DNA of 64,000 nucleotides from CBDCYH01 sp965224105. Lineage in GTDB: Bacteria > Bacteroidota > Rhodothermia > Rhodothermales > JABDKH01. The notes under the pieces are model-generated. The model ran no database searches. It was not told the origin of the DNA and saw nothing but the letters and a program-made list of their open reading frames with translations. Positions 43,870-52,639 of this stretch are shown here, piece after piece. The position numbers and the translations under genes were made by a program. Location of the stretch: NCBI GenBank assembly GCA_965224105.1, contig CBDCYH010000002.1, positions 1,922,001-1,986,000 of the forward strand, written 5' to 3'. Position 1 is the stretch's first letter. Every line of letters begins with the position of its first letter.

Positions 43870-45927
43870 ATGACTTTTGTCAAGTTGAGGGTTACCATCC
43901 TCTTGATAATCGTGTTCAATCCGATTGTCAACGCCCACGCACAAGAACCGCAAAGGGTTCGGTACGATTTGGTAATAGCTGAACAACCGGTATCGATCGC
44001 CGGTGATCTTGTGCACGCTCTTACCATAAACGGAAACGTTCCCGGACCTACGCTCCACTTTAATCTTGGAGACACGGCCCACGTGGTCGTGCACAATAAG
44101 TTGGATGTAGAATCATCCATCCACTGGCACGGCATACTACTGCCCAACAAGGAGGATGGGGTACCATACGTTACCACGGTACCCATAGACGCCAACGACT
44201 ACCATATGTTTGAGTTTGTAGTTCGACAAACGGGTACCTATTGGTATCACGGCCATACCGGATTGCAGGAACAGCGCGGCGTGTACGGAGGGATTGTCAT
44301 TAACGAGGTGAACGGGCATCAGGCAGATGTAGACTCGCTGATCATTCTGTCGGACTGGACCAATAGTAATCCGTCACAGCTATGGCGGACGCTCAAGAGT
44401 GGGAACGATTGGTTCCAGGTAGAGAAAAATTCTGTGATAAGCTGGGACAGGATTATTGCGACCAGAAGTATTCGTGAAAGGCTTCGGTCGTCGTTTCGAC
44501 GAATGCCGTCTATGGATATTGCTGATGTATCCTATGACGCCTTCCTGGCAAACGGTGAGCCTGTGGTGACATTGTCTGAAGTTGCGCCCGGAGATCACGT
44601 TCGCCTGCGGTTTGTAAATGCCGGAGCTTCGTCCTACTTCGTAGTTAATTATGCAGGCGGTGGGCTCACCGTTGTCGCCGCGGATGGGCTGCCCGTTAAA
44701 CCGTTGCAGGTCGACGAATTCCAGATAGCGATTGGAGAAACCTATGACGTCCTTGTAAGCATCCCGGAGGGCGACGGGAGTTACGAGCTCCGAGCAACAG
44801 CGCTTGACGGATCCGGGTACACATCCGTACTTCTTGGTGATGGTCCTGTTGTCGAAGCTGACTCGGCGACCCTGCCGGATCCACTGTCACCCATGATGCA
44901 TATGGAAATGGAAGGGATGATGCCGATGGATATGCAGGACGACAACGGGATGAAGGATCATAATCACGATACTACGTCGATGGACCCTCACTCGAATCAG
45001 ATCCTATCGTACGACCAACTGGTGTCCACAACGCCTACCTCACCTGATCCCAGACGTTCGATTCGGTTGTTCACGTTCAAACTAACAGGTGACATGGAGC
45101 GATACGTCTGGAGCATGAACGGAAAAACTTTGTCGGAATCCGATAAGGTGATGATCAAAGCAGGTGAGCTCGTGCGCTTTGAGTTGACCAATGGTACCAT
45201 GATGCATCATCCCATGCACCTGCACGGCCATTTCTTTCGAGTAATTAATGGACAGGGAGAGCGCTCCCCTCTAAAGCACACAGTAGATGTCGCTCCCATG
45301 GGCACGGTTACTATCGAGTTCGAAGCGACGGAAGACAAGGACTGGTTCTTCCATTGTCACATCCTTTATCACATGATGAGCGGGATGGCCAGAATCGTCC
45401 GCTACGAGGGCTCGACGGTAGAGCCCGAGTTAGCACGAGCAAGGAGACGGGCTCCTCGTGCAGATGATACCCGATGGTTCTCATGGTTCTCGACAGCCCC
45501 TACATTCAGCGGGACGTCAGGCGAAGCTCACCATGAAGGAACCCGAACAGGTTTTTCGCTGGACTGGAAAAATGACTGGACCGGTCACTACGAAATACAT
45601 CCGTCGCTAAACCGGTATGTTGGTCGGTTTCTTCAACTGTTCGTAGGCGCTGAGCTGGAAGATGACGAGAACGTTGCCATTTCCGGAATCAGGTATGTTT
45701 TGCCGCTCTTGCTGGAAGCCGAGATACGCGTTGACCACACCGGCATATTACGGTTGCAGATCGAGCGTGAGCATGCAATCACGCGGAGAACAAGAGCCGG
45801 TTGGATGATTGCCTCCGATAAGGAATGGCGAGTGGAGATGGACTATCTTATTAGAAGGCACGTCGCGATCACAGGAAATATTGACTCCGAATTTCCTGCA
45901 GGCGTGGGCATAAAGTTTATTTACTAA
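43870..45927 (+). CDS. CopA-like multicopper oxidase with C-terminal barrel-like extension
   Basis: From the ATG at 43870 (AGGAAAC upstream), 685 residues with a signal peptide (MTFVKLRVTILLIIVF to AHAQ). Three cupredoxin domains show copper sites HWHG (85-88), WYHGHTG (125-131), HPMHLHGH (447-454) and HCHILYHMMSGM (495-506). A Met/His-rich loop (MMHMEMEGMMPMDMQ, about 340-375) is typical of copper-oxidising CopA/PcoA proteins. After about residue 520 a further 160 residues (GRFLQLFVGAELEDDENVAI, GIRYVLPLLLEAEIRVDHTG, ending GVGIKFIY) resemble the CopB/PcoB outer-membrane barrel. This looks like a CopA-CopB fusion, perhaps tethering the oxidase to the outer membrane. Confidence 0.9.
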   Translation: MTFVKLRVTILLIIVFNPIVNAHAQEPQRVRYDLVIAEQPVSIAGDLVHALTINGNVPGPTLHFNLGDTAHVVVHNKLDVESSIHWHGILLPNKEDGVPYVTTVPIDANDYHMFEFVVRQTGTYWYHGHTGLQEQRGVYGGIVINEVNGHQADVDSLIILSDWTNSNPSQLWRTLKSGNDWFQVEKNSVISWDRIIATRSIRERLRSSFRRMPSMDIADVSYDAFLANGEPVVTLSEVAPGDHVRLRFVNAGASSYFVVNYAGGGLTVVAADGLPVKPLQVDEFQIAIGETYDVLVSIPEGDGSYELRATALDGSGYTSVLLGDGPVVEADSATLPDPLSPMMHMEMEGMMPMDMQDDNGMKDHNHDTTSMDPHSNQILSYDQLVSTTPTSPDPRRSIRLFTFKLTGDMERYVWSMNGKTLSESDKVMIKAGELVRFELTNGTMMHHPMHLHGHFFRVINGQGERSPLKHTVDVAPMGTVTIEFEATEDKDWFFHCHILYHMMSGMARIVRYEGSTVEPELARARRRAPRADDTRWFSWFSTAPTFSGTSGEAHHEGTRTGFSLDWKNDWTGHYEIHPSLNRYVGRFLQLFVGAELEDDENVAISGIRYVLPLLLEAEIRVDHTGILRLQIEREHAITRRTRAGWMIASDKEWRVEMDYLIRRHVAITGNIDSEFPAGVGIKFIY

Positions 45928-45955
45928 ACTCGGTCTGGAACTAGCCATCAGAAAC

Positions 45956-46438
45956 ATGAAAAAGCCGATATCGATTTCCCCGTTAGTAATCCTGATATTA
46001 CTTGCAGGCTGCGCAACGGTAAACCATCCCGCTCCGAACGCAACAGAAATTAACTCCATCCTCGACGCGTTCCACAAAGCAGCGTCGGAGGCGGACGGAG
46101 AAAAGTATTTTAGCCTATTTCACAGCGACGCGATCTTCCTCGGAACGGATGCAACCGAACGTTGGACTGTTCCGGAGTTCAAACAGTATGCAGATCCGCA
46201 TTTCTCCAAGGGCAACGGGTGGACCTACCGAACAACGCAGCGAACCATTTCCATCTCACCCGATGGATCAACCGTATGGTTTGACGAACTATTGGAGAAT
46301 GAGGGACTGGGAACGTGCAGGGGAAGTGGACTGCTTCTGGTAGAGGACGGGGAATGGAAAATTGCTCAGTACAATTTGTCGATTCCTGTTCCGAACGAGT
46401 TGGCAAGACGCGTCGTGGGGATCATCAGCGGCAACTAG
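45956..46438 (+). CDS. SnoaL/NTF2-like (DUF4440-type) lipoprotein
   Basis: A 160-residue lipoprotein: signal LVILILLAGC with Cys19 as the lipidated residue, then an NTF2-like fold (ILDAFHKAASEADGEKYFSLF, FLGTDATERWTVPEF, TVWFDELLENEG, LLVEDGEWKIAQYNLS). Such proteins often bind small molecules or act as accessory factors; no catalytic centre is evident. It is 28 bases after the copper oxidase gene, so it may share its operon. Its stop overlaps the convergent YiiX-like gene at a CTAG. Confidence 0.85.
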   Translation: MKKPISISPLVILILLAGCATVNHPAPNATEINSILDAFHKAASEADGEKYFSLFHSDAIFLGTDATERWTVPEFKQYADPHFSKGNGWTYRTTQRTISISPDGSTVWFDELLENEGLGTCRGSGLLLVEDGEWKIAQYNLSIPVPNELARRVVGIISGN

Positions 46439-47886
46439 ACAATCTCTCGCGCAAAGCCGAGGAGCTGCCAATAGGGGGGCGGGTAACCGTTCTGTAACTT
46501 AAAATCTGTTACCTCTTCCAGCATCTTGTCGTACAGTTTGTTGTGATGCCGCGTGAAGAAGAAGCTGCGTAGTGCCGAGACGGCATTCATGCCTTCGGGT
46601 ACTGGCCCGCGTACGCCAAACCGGTTTAGCGTCCAGGACACACCTTTCGCGATCCTCGCCACGCCCAACAGGTACCAGGGGTATGTAAGCTTGTCGCCTC
46701 GCTCGGCCCCTTCCAGGCGCGCATCAATTATTGCATTGTCGATGTGATCCTGCAGGAGTGAATTCGCGTCTCTCCATTCGGCCACAACGGTGAGCTGCGG
46801 GTCGTACTCCAGGTCAGACGGCTCTTGTGTTTCGAAATACCGCACTCCAAACGACGACAACCATGAGCGCAGGCCGGGCTTGGAGATGGTCGAAATCCCC
46901 ATCCACAAATCCAGTCCGAGCGACGAGTACGGACCGGATGCCACCTCGGAACAGAACATTTTGTCCGGGTCCTGATAGTTCATTTCGAAGTCGTACGGTA
47001 TGTGCTCGCTCCGTGCCCTTTCCAAAGCCATCGCTGCCGCTCGGTGAGGCAGCATGGGGTCTTCTATAAGCTGCGGCAGGTCTGCTCGCGGTCTCAGAAC
47101 AACGATCCGCAACTTCTTGTCCTGTAGATATTTCTCAACCGTAGCGATGGCCACCCCAATCGCGATGTGCGATTCAATCACGCTCGCAATTTTTGTTTGT
47201 TCGTCGACGTGCACAAAAGCGATGTGCGAAAAATTGCCGGGGTAGTCGTTGCCGCGGGAGATCAACGCCGACGTTGGGTAGCCGCCACGCGATACGAGAA
47301 TGTCACCCGAGTGTATGCGCACACCCTGAATCATTACTGACGGCGTCTCCGAAGGTTCATCCATCTCGAGACTCAATGCCTGAATGGAATCGGGGTGCTG
47401 AAGCATCACTTCTTCCACGGCGGCCCTCCCTCCATACAGCACACGATATAATCTGTCGCGAGCTGTTCGCTGCTGCAGATCCCAGGATATCGACTGTTGC
47501 TTGGTCGTTTGGCGGAGTCTCGAGCTTACGCCCAGATAGTCGTGCACAAAATCCGGGCACACCGCGACTTCTGGTCCCAACTGGAAAAAGACGTCTTGCA
47601 CCTTGTCCCAAAGAGGATCCTCTGGTTGCAGGGTTGTGGAGTCCAGGTCGGCAACGAGTTTGTTGAGTTCGGCTATCTCCTGACGCGCTCGTTCCGCTAC
47701 TTCTGCCGTACAACCCTCGCGCCGCGCCTTTGCATACTCTCTTTCGAGCGAGGTCCATAGACTATCCTGATTCCAGATGAATGCGTCAGCGTCACCCGTC
47801 GCCATGGGCGCCGGTGAGTCCGGTCTCCTGATGCACAGCAACAGGTAGGCGGCAAGCAGGATGAATAGAAGGAGTGCTAACTTCAC
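46435..47886 (-). CDS. Membrane-anchored YiiX/NlpC-P60-like (permuted papain-fold) hydrolase
   Basis: From a GTG at 47886 the protein has 483 residues and an N-terminal membrane segment (KLALLLFILLAAYLLLCI); the open frame extends to 48036, overlapping the divergent gene, so the start is uncertain. The central domain has IHSGDILVSRGGYPTSALIS, FSHIAFVHVDEQTK and DKMFCSEVASGPY. His and Cys in these blocks fit the permuted NlpC/P60 (YiiX/LRAT-like) group, acting on peptidoglycan, lipids or acylated substrates. The N-terminal part is helical and the C-terminus extends beyond the domain. Substrate unknown. Confidence 0.8.
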   Translation of the reverse strand: MKLALLLFILLAAYLLLCIRRPDSPAPMATGDADAFIWNQDSLWTSLEREYAKARREGCTAEVAERARQEIAELNKLVADLDSTTLQPEDPLWDKVQDVFFQLGPEVAVCPDFVHDYLGVSSRLRQTTKQQSISWDLQQRTARDRLYRVLYGGRAAVEEVMLQHPDSIQALSLEMDEPSETPSVMIQGVRIHSGDILVSRGGYPTSALISRGNDYPGNFSHIAFVHVDEQTKIASVIESHIAIGVAIATVEKYLQDKKLRIVVLRPRADLPQLIEDPMLPHRAAAMALERARSEHIPYDFEMNYQDPDKMFCSEVASGPYSSLGLDLWMGISTISKPGLRSWLSSFGVRYFETQEPSDLEYDPQLTVVAEWRDANSLLQDHIDNAIIDARLEGAERGDKLTYPWYLLGVARIAKGVSWTLNRFGVRGPVPEGMNAVSALRSFFFTRHHNKLYDKMLEEVTDFKLQNGYPPPYWQLLGFAREIV

Positions 47887-47967
47887 GGCGATTCGGGCTG
47901 GGTGGATGCAGGCAATAATATAGTTGCTGGAAATCCGTTTATTTGCTTTGGATTTACATTCATTGGC

Positions 47968-49398
47968 ATGAAAAACCTGATACTCGCTGCTCTCGTTCTT
48001 GGATTGGTCGCCGGAGCAGTTTTCTATTTTATTCAAGCACTACGCGATGATCCTGGCCCAGGGGTGGTCGTGCTTCAACCGGAGTGGTCGGCTCCAATGA
48101 AGGAGCTGACGGATGATGAGTACCCCGACAATCCGGATATTTTAATCCGAAGCAGCCTGGACGGAACGTTTTCGCATGATGCTTTGCACTTTACCCGGCT
48201 GCCAAACGGAAACTTTAGCATCCGCATCACGGCGGCCAATGCTGCATCCGCAGGCATTACTCTTCGTGATGTAGACTTGCGCGAGTTGATGCCCACAATA
48301 CCAGAGTGGGTGCAGTCCGATGATTACCTCAGCCTGGTTGCGGCTGTTGAGGCAGAGTATAGTCGGCACCAGGTAAAATTCACGGCTGATGAATTCGGAA
48401 TCGAACAGGGCAAACAAGAATCGGACGTAGTGGTGCGCGTCGACCTGTCCCGGAATTGCCTCTTCTCCTACCTATGGGAGGTGATCCTGGTCACCGAGGA
48501 AAATGGCACCCAAAAACCGGTCTACCACGGTTGGTTTGATTTCCCAAAAGACCTGTACGCCGATTTGTTCTATGAGCGAAATGGCCTGCCATTCGAGGAT
48601 TACGCGTACGCTCTGGAAGAGTGGGTCAACGTTGAAAACAGGCCACTCAATATGTCTCTGCTACGGCGGGTTGAACAGGAGTCGTCTGTTCCGCTGCAGT
48701 CATTCAACGACGGCTTTTATGAACTGGTGGGCGAGAGATTCAAAAAGGCAGGAAACATTCTCGCACCAAAAAATGCGCACGCGATCGAGGACTTCCTTAC
48801 AGATAACACGTCCTTCGCCACTTTCTCGCCGCCGGGGATGTACGAGACGATACATCCGAAAGAAACATTCCTTTCTCGTTTTGCGCAGCCGGTATCCGCG
48901 ACCGCGCGGCGCGTAACAAACCCCAACATCAATTCGCAAAGCACGCTTGAGTTGGAGTTTTCGTTCGTGAATCCGTCGCGCTCCGACACCACGTCGCTGG
49001 TTATCGGCGGGCTGGAGTTATCGCAATTCCCGCGCTTGAGTCATGATGAGTATTATCGGGGTTGGCAAAAACCGCTCGGGATTGGCCCGCATTCATTTTA
49101 CGAACCGTACGAATACGCTATTCGGAATCCAGCATCCGAAAGCTCGTATTACGGAGTGCTGCTTGACGCAGACGGACGTTGGCTGGACGGATCAATCATA
49201 GGCATCGATGGCGTACTGATGTACCGCGACAAAGACAGCGGCATGTACAAGTTTTGGATATTGTCTTTCGAACGGCACGCGTTCGTTGGCCACCTGGGCG
49301 TGAGCCTCGATCTCGACGAGCTCGGTTTCGAACCAGCTCTCACCCGCGGCCTGGTCACGCAAGATGGTCCACGTGTCAACTTTACAGAATTTGAGTAG
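47968..49398 (+). CDS. Unrecognised membrane-anchored protein
   Basis: I do not recognise this gene. From the ATG at 47968 it encodes 476 residues. Residues about 3-24 (LILAALVLGLVAGAVFYF) are one membrane anchor; the rest is soluble, mainly beta-strand-like, with no Cys or His pattern pointing to an enzyme. It lies head to head with the YiiX-like gene (81 bases apart), so they may be co-regulated, and it overlaps the following TPR gene. An upstream start at 47902 would overlap the divergent gene and lacks the anchor position. Confidence 0.75.
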   Translation: MKNLILAALVLGLVAGAVFYFIQALRDDPGPGVVVLQPEWSAPMKELTDDEYPDNPDILIRSSLDGTFSHDALHFTRLPNGNFSIRITAANAASAGITLRDVDLRELMPTIPEWVQSDDYLSLVAAVEAEYSRHQVKFTADEFGIEQGKQESDVVVRVDLSRNCLFSYLWEVILVTEENGTQKPVYHGWFDFPKDLYADLFYERNGLPFEDYAYALEEWVNVENRPLNMSLLRRVEQESSVPLQSFNDGFYELVGERFKKAGNILAPKNAHAIEDFLTDNTSFATFSPPGMYETIHPKETFLSRFAQPVSATARRVTNPNINSQSTLELEFSFVNPSRSDTTSLVIGGLELSQFPRLSHDEYYRGWQKPLGIGPHSFYEPYEYAIRNPASESSYYGVLLDADGRWLDGSIIGIDGVLMYRDKDSGMYKFWILSFERHAFVGHLGVSLDLDELGFEPALTRGLVTQDGPRVNFTEFE

Positions 49399-50029
49399 GC
49401 TTGCCGTCCTGCTTCTGGCGCTTCTCATTCTTGGGGGTGCAAAGGGAACGTCAGCGCAGTCACAGCCTCCACCCGCCAACGAGCAGCGAGCGGTTGACAG
49501 TCTGCGCGTCGTGGGTCATAAGCAGATAGAAAAGGGAGAGTGGGGAGAAGCTGCCACGAGCATGACCGCCGCAGCGGAGCTTGCCGAAAAAAACAAAACC
49601 CATTCCGACTTAACCATTGCGTTCCTCTGGTTCAAAGCAGGACTTGCCAATCATCGGGCGGACAGCCTTACGTTGGGTTTGTATCAACTAAACCGAGCCT
49701 GGGGAATGGCGCAGGAGCTGGAGTTCGCCCAACTGGAGATAGCCGCGCTGGCCGAGCTCGCATCTGCCCACAAGAAGGATGGCAACCTTGCCAAAGCTAT
49801 CCTGTACGCCCGACGAGCAAAGAGGCTGGCGCCAGAAATCGTATCGTCATTCCAGCACGCAAAACTAACGGTAGCACTAGGAGACTATCTCCTTGCTGAT
49901 GGCGCTGTCGCTGAGGCCGTTGCATACTATCAGCAAGCCGAACAGGAATTTGAAAGACTTGGTCGCGACGCGGAGTTGGCGGACGTAAGAAAAAGAATTG
50001 ATTCTGCCGCTGCATCAACACTGGAGTAA
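49364..50029 (+). CDS. Secreted TPR-like helical protein
   Basis: A 221-residue protein with a signal peptide (LAVLLLALLILGGAKGTSAQ). The mature part is built of helix pairs, for example HKQIEKGEWGEAATSMTAAA, AELASAHKKDGNLAKAILYA and AVAEAVAYYQQAEQEFERLG, the TPR pattern. The ATG at 49364 overlaps the preceding gene by 35 bases; a GTG three codons later or a TTG inside the signal peptide are alternatives. Together with the unknown gene it forms a two-gene unit opposite the YiiX-like gene. Function unassigned. Confidence 0.8.
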   Translation: MVHVSTLQNLSRLAVLLLALLILGGAKGTSAQSQPPPANEQRAVDSLRVVGHKQIEKGEWGEAATSMTAAAELAEKNKTHSDLTIAFLWFKAGLANHRADSLTLGLYQLNRAWGMAQELEFAQLEIAALAELASAHKKDGNLAKAILYARRAKRLAPEIVSSFQHAKLTVALGDYLLADGAVAEAVAYYQQAEQEFERLGRDAELADVRKRIDSAAASTLE

Positions 50030-50096
50030 CGGGCAAACTTTCCTATTTTTCTAAACTCGACCCACTTCTCCCGCTCCTCAGCTCTCCAACAGTTCG

Positions 50097-50585
50097 GTGG
50101 CAAGTACAACAGGCTCCAACACATCCGGTCCGGGCATTCGATTCCCACCGCCGATGATCTTCGTCCTCGCCCTCGGAGTCGGATGGTTTTTGAATCAGCG
50201 CTGGCCGCTCCCAATCTCATCATCACTCACAGAGCCCACGCCGACCGTTGTTTTTACGATCCTGGGTGCAATCGGCTTTGCATTAACCTTTGCGAGCATG
50301 CTCTCCTTTGCACGCGCGAATACCTCGGTGCTTCCGCATAGACCCGCAAGCAAGATGGTGAATCGCGGACTTTACCGTTACTCTCGCAATCCTATGTACG
50401 TAGGCCTGATCATTGTCTACATCTGCGGGACACTCTTGTTGAACACCTTCTGGCTGGCCTTTTTACTCGTACCGGTGTTACTCGGGCTACGCTACTTCAT
50501 TATCGCGAAAGAGGAAACATATCTCGAGCAAGAATTTGGCGACGAATATCTGCAGTACAAACAGCAGGTGCGACGATGGTTATAG
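50097..50585 (+). CDS. Isoprenylcysteine carboxyl-methyltransferase-like (ICMT/PEMT) membrane methyltransferase
   Basis: A 162-residue membrane protein starting at GTG. Four hydrophobic segments are visible (FVLALGVGWFL, TVVFTILGAIGFALTFASML, YVGLIIVYICGTLLL, AFLLVPVLLGLRYFI). The C-terminal block GLYRYSRNPMYVGLI, then KEETYLEQEFGDEYLQYKQQ, is the signature of ICMT-like and phospholipid methyltransferases, which use S-adenosylmethionine. Bacterial members methylate diverse small molecules or lipids; substrate unknown. Confidence 0.88.
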   Translation: MASTTGSNTSGPGIRFPPPMIFVLALGVGWFLNQRWPLPISSSLTEPTPTVVFTILGAIGFALTFASMLSFARANTSVLPHRPASKMVNRGLYRYSRNPMYVGLIIVYICGTLLLNTFWLAFLLVPVLLGLRYFIIAKEETYLEQEFGDEYLQYKQQVRRWL

Positions 50586-50601
50586 CGGAGCTCGAAAGAT
50601 T

Positions 50602-51735
50602 TTGGTAAGCGACAGATCGATCATCGCAGATTGGGTCGCGGTAGACAGGCCACACACACTCCTGGGAGTATGTCCCAACTCAAGGCTGGTAACTGTTGCC
50701 GCTATTAGGGCAGGTGCAGCTTTGGCGGCACCCATTCTTTTTGCCGCTACGCTCAACCAGGTTGATGACGAAGGAGGGTACACACCATGGAATCCTCACG
50801 ACCTGGTCGCGTTCGTAAACGAGCAATGCGCCCATGCGAACGTCACCAGCTACCCCGTATGTCTGGATCACGGCGGTCCGCACCAAAAAGATGCGCACTC
50901 CTATCTCTCGTTCGACGATTCGTTGGCCGCGGTAAGATCATCCCTCGCCTCCTGCATCGATGCAGGATACTCAATGTTGCATATCGATTGCACGGTACCC
51001 AAAACTGTCGGCGAGTCGATTGATGCTTCCATTGAAAGAACCGTGGAGCTGGTTGCATTCTGTGAAGAGACGAGAAGAAAAAGAAGTAGCCAGCAGTTGG
51101 AATACGAACTTGGGTCTGATGAGGTAAAAGGAGGCCTTACAGATATTGCACAGTTCGAATATTTTCTGAATCAGATAACCCAATCGCTACAGCGCAACAA
51201 TCTTCCACTCCCGCTTTTTGTCGTTGCTCAACTTGGAACCAGCGTCGCATCAACCACCCTCGATGAATCTCGAACACAAGAGCTGGCTCAAGTCGCAGCG
51301 AAGTTTAATACTGGTCTAAAGTGTCACTTCGCGGATTATACTGATGACCCAAGCATCCTGATTACCCTGCGCGTACGTGGCGCCAATGTAGGGCCTGAGT
51401 TCTCGGCCGCCCAGTATCGCGCGATCAAAGAGCTGAACAACCAGGAATCGAGTACGGTGATCGCGGCTGTTAACCGGGCGGTAATTGAAAGCGGCAGGTG
51501 GAGAAAATGGACATCATACTCAGAACCTGAAGAGTTCGGAGAGCTGACTGAAGGCCGGAAGGAGTTTTTGCTCGAGACCTGCTCCCGATATGTCTGGGAG
51601 GAGGACCGCGTGTCGGCCGCAATTTCTGAGTTGTTCGAGTTGTCGGGGAATGCCCGCGAGGTTGTTATTTCTGCGATACAATCACGAATTGAACGATATA
51701 TCAGAGGTTTTGGCCTCGTCGGCATGGACGGCTAG
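50602..51735 (+). CDS. GatZ/KbaZ-like class II tagatose-bisphosphate aldolase subunit
   Basis: Predicted start is TTG at 50602 (377 residues), with GGAG ten bases upstream; the open frame itself extends to 50536 inside the methyltransferase gene, so the start is uncertain. The protein has VTVAAIRAGAALAAPILFAA, CLDHGGPHQKDAHS, AGYSMLHIDCTV and YELGSDEVKGGL, a TIM-barrel arrangement like GatZ/KbaZ, the non-catalytic partner of class II tagatose-1,6-bisphosphate aldolase. No catalytic GatY/KbaY gene is near, so this may have a separate activity. Confidence 0.75.
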   Translation: MVSDRSIIADWVAVDRPHTLLGVCPNSRLVTVAAIRAGAALAAPILFAATLNQVDDEGGYTPWNPHDLVAFVNEQCAHANVTSYPVCLDHGGPHQKDAHSYLSFDDSLAAVRSSLASCIDAGYSMLHIDCTVPKTVGESIDASIERTVELVAFCEETRRKRSSQQLEYELGSDEVKGGLTDIAQFEYFLNQITQSLQRNNLPLPLFVVAQLGTSVASTTLDESRTQELAQVAAKFNTGLKCHFADYTDDPSILITLRVRGANVGPEFSAAQYRAIKELNNQESSTVIAAVNRAVIESGRWRKWTSYSEPEEFGELTEGRKEFLLETCSRYVWEEDRVSAAISELFELSGNAREVVISAIQSRIERYIRGFGLVGMDG

Positions 51736-51797
51736 GTTGGCAACTACGACAGCAACCAATTGTCTTCAGTAGTCGTTACCAAGAAAACACCTAAACC

Positions 51798-52256
51798 ATG
51801 AAACCCAATTATCATACAAAATCGATGACACGCAACTCCCTGTTGACGCTCCTCGCGGCCACCCTGTTTATCACTGTGGGATGCTCGGACGTCGTACAGA
51901 ACGAGATAGAACCCAGCGCCCAGCAAGAAGAATCAGAGGCAGTTCCTGAGGCCGACGAGGTCTTCAGAGTTGTTGACGAGATGCCGACCATTGTGGGAGG
52001 AATCCAGGCGATTGTCGACGAGATCAAATACCCGGAGGAGGCAAAAGCAGATGGGATCGAAGGAAGGGTACTCGTGCAATTCATTGTTGATGAGACAGGT
52101 AATGTTGTTTCGCCAACTGTGATTAAAGGAGTCGACCCCAACCTGGATGCGGAGGCTCTTCGGGTTGTTGGAGACACGAAGTTTGTACCTGGCAAGCACA
52201 ATGGTGTGGCGCGCAAAGTCCGCCTCACCCTGCCCGTTACATTCAAACTTCAGTAG
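51798..52256 (+). CDS. Lipoprotein with TonB C-terminal domain
   Basis: A 152-residue protein with a lipobox LFITVGC (Cys29; Cys20 if the second Met at 51825 is used). The Glu/Ala-rich linker leads to a TonB C-terminal domain: DEMPTIVGGIQAIVDEIKYP, GIEGRVLVQFIVDETGNVVS, VVGDTKFVPGKHNGV. As a lipoprotein it is not a classical inner-membrane TonB; it may bind a TonB-box receptor or be an envelope scaffold. The gene ends in a 7-base overlap with the convergent pyrophosphatase gene. Confidence 0.85.
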   Translation: MKPNYHTKSMTRNSLLTLLAATLFITVGCSDVVQNEIEPSAQQEESEAVPEADEVFRVVDEMPTIVGGIQAIVDEIKYPEEAKADGIEGRVLVQFIVDETGNVVSPTVIKGVDPNLDAEALRVVGDTKFVPGKHNGVARKVRLTLPVTFKLQ

Positions 52257-52639
52257 CCACGCCGGATATCCGTGGGCGGATATCTCAAAACGAGCGTTCC
52301 CGACATCAACTGCTGATCGAAGTTGATAAACCCGTTAACAAGGTACACCTGGCGGAGGCTGCAATTGTAGAGGAGTTTGATCTCCCTATCTTGCTTTCTG
52401 TAGTCAACAGTCGCAATGACGCCTACAATTCCAGTCTCTGCCGTTCCAACGAAAACATCTACCTCCTCGCCATCGGTCGAGGTTGTGTTGTTGACGAATC
52501 CGTAGTCGATCGGATATACAATTTCCGGGAATCTAGGGTGTGGCGTGCCAAGGGGTCGGTCGATCGTAACTCCATTCTTTGCGACTACCCCATCCCACGC
52601 ATCCCAGTTTATCGCAAACGGGTGCGGGTGAGCCATCAT
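52250..52639 (-). CDS. Short inorganic-pyrophosphatase-family protein
   Basis: A 129-residue protein, shorter than the 170-180 residues of typical family I pyrophosphatases. PEIVYPIDYGFVNNTTSTDG keeps the conserved tyrosines, DGEEVDVFVG holds the Asp pair, and ATVDYRKQDREIK fits the late Asp-Lys region. It lacks the N-terminal strands of the longer enzymes. Activity on pyrophosphate is probable but not certain. The start overlaps the aspS stop (ATGA), so it is translationally coupled; it would remove the pyrophosphate made by aminoacylation. Confidence 0.87.
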   Translation of the reverse strand: MMAHPHPFAINWDAWDGVVAKNGVTIDRPLGTPHPRFPEIVYPIDYGFVNNTTSTDGEEVDVFVGTAETGIVGVIATVDYRKQDREIKLLYNCSLRQVYLVNGFINFDQQLMSGTLVLRYPPTDIRRGY

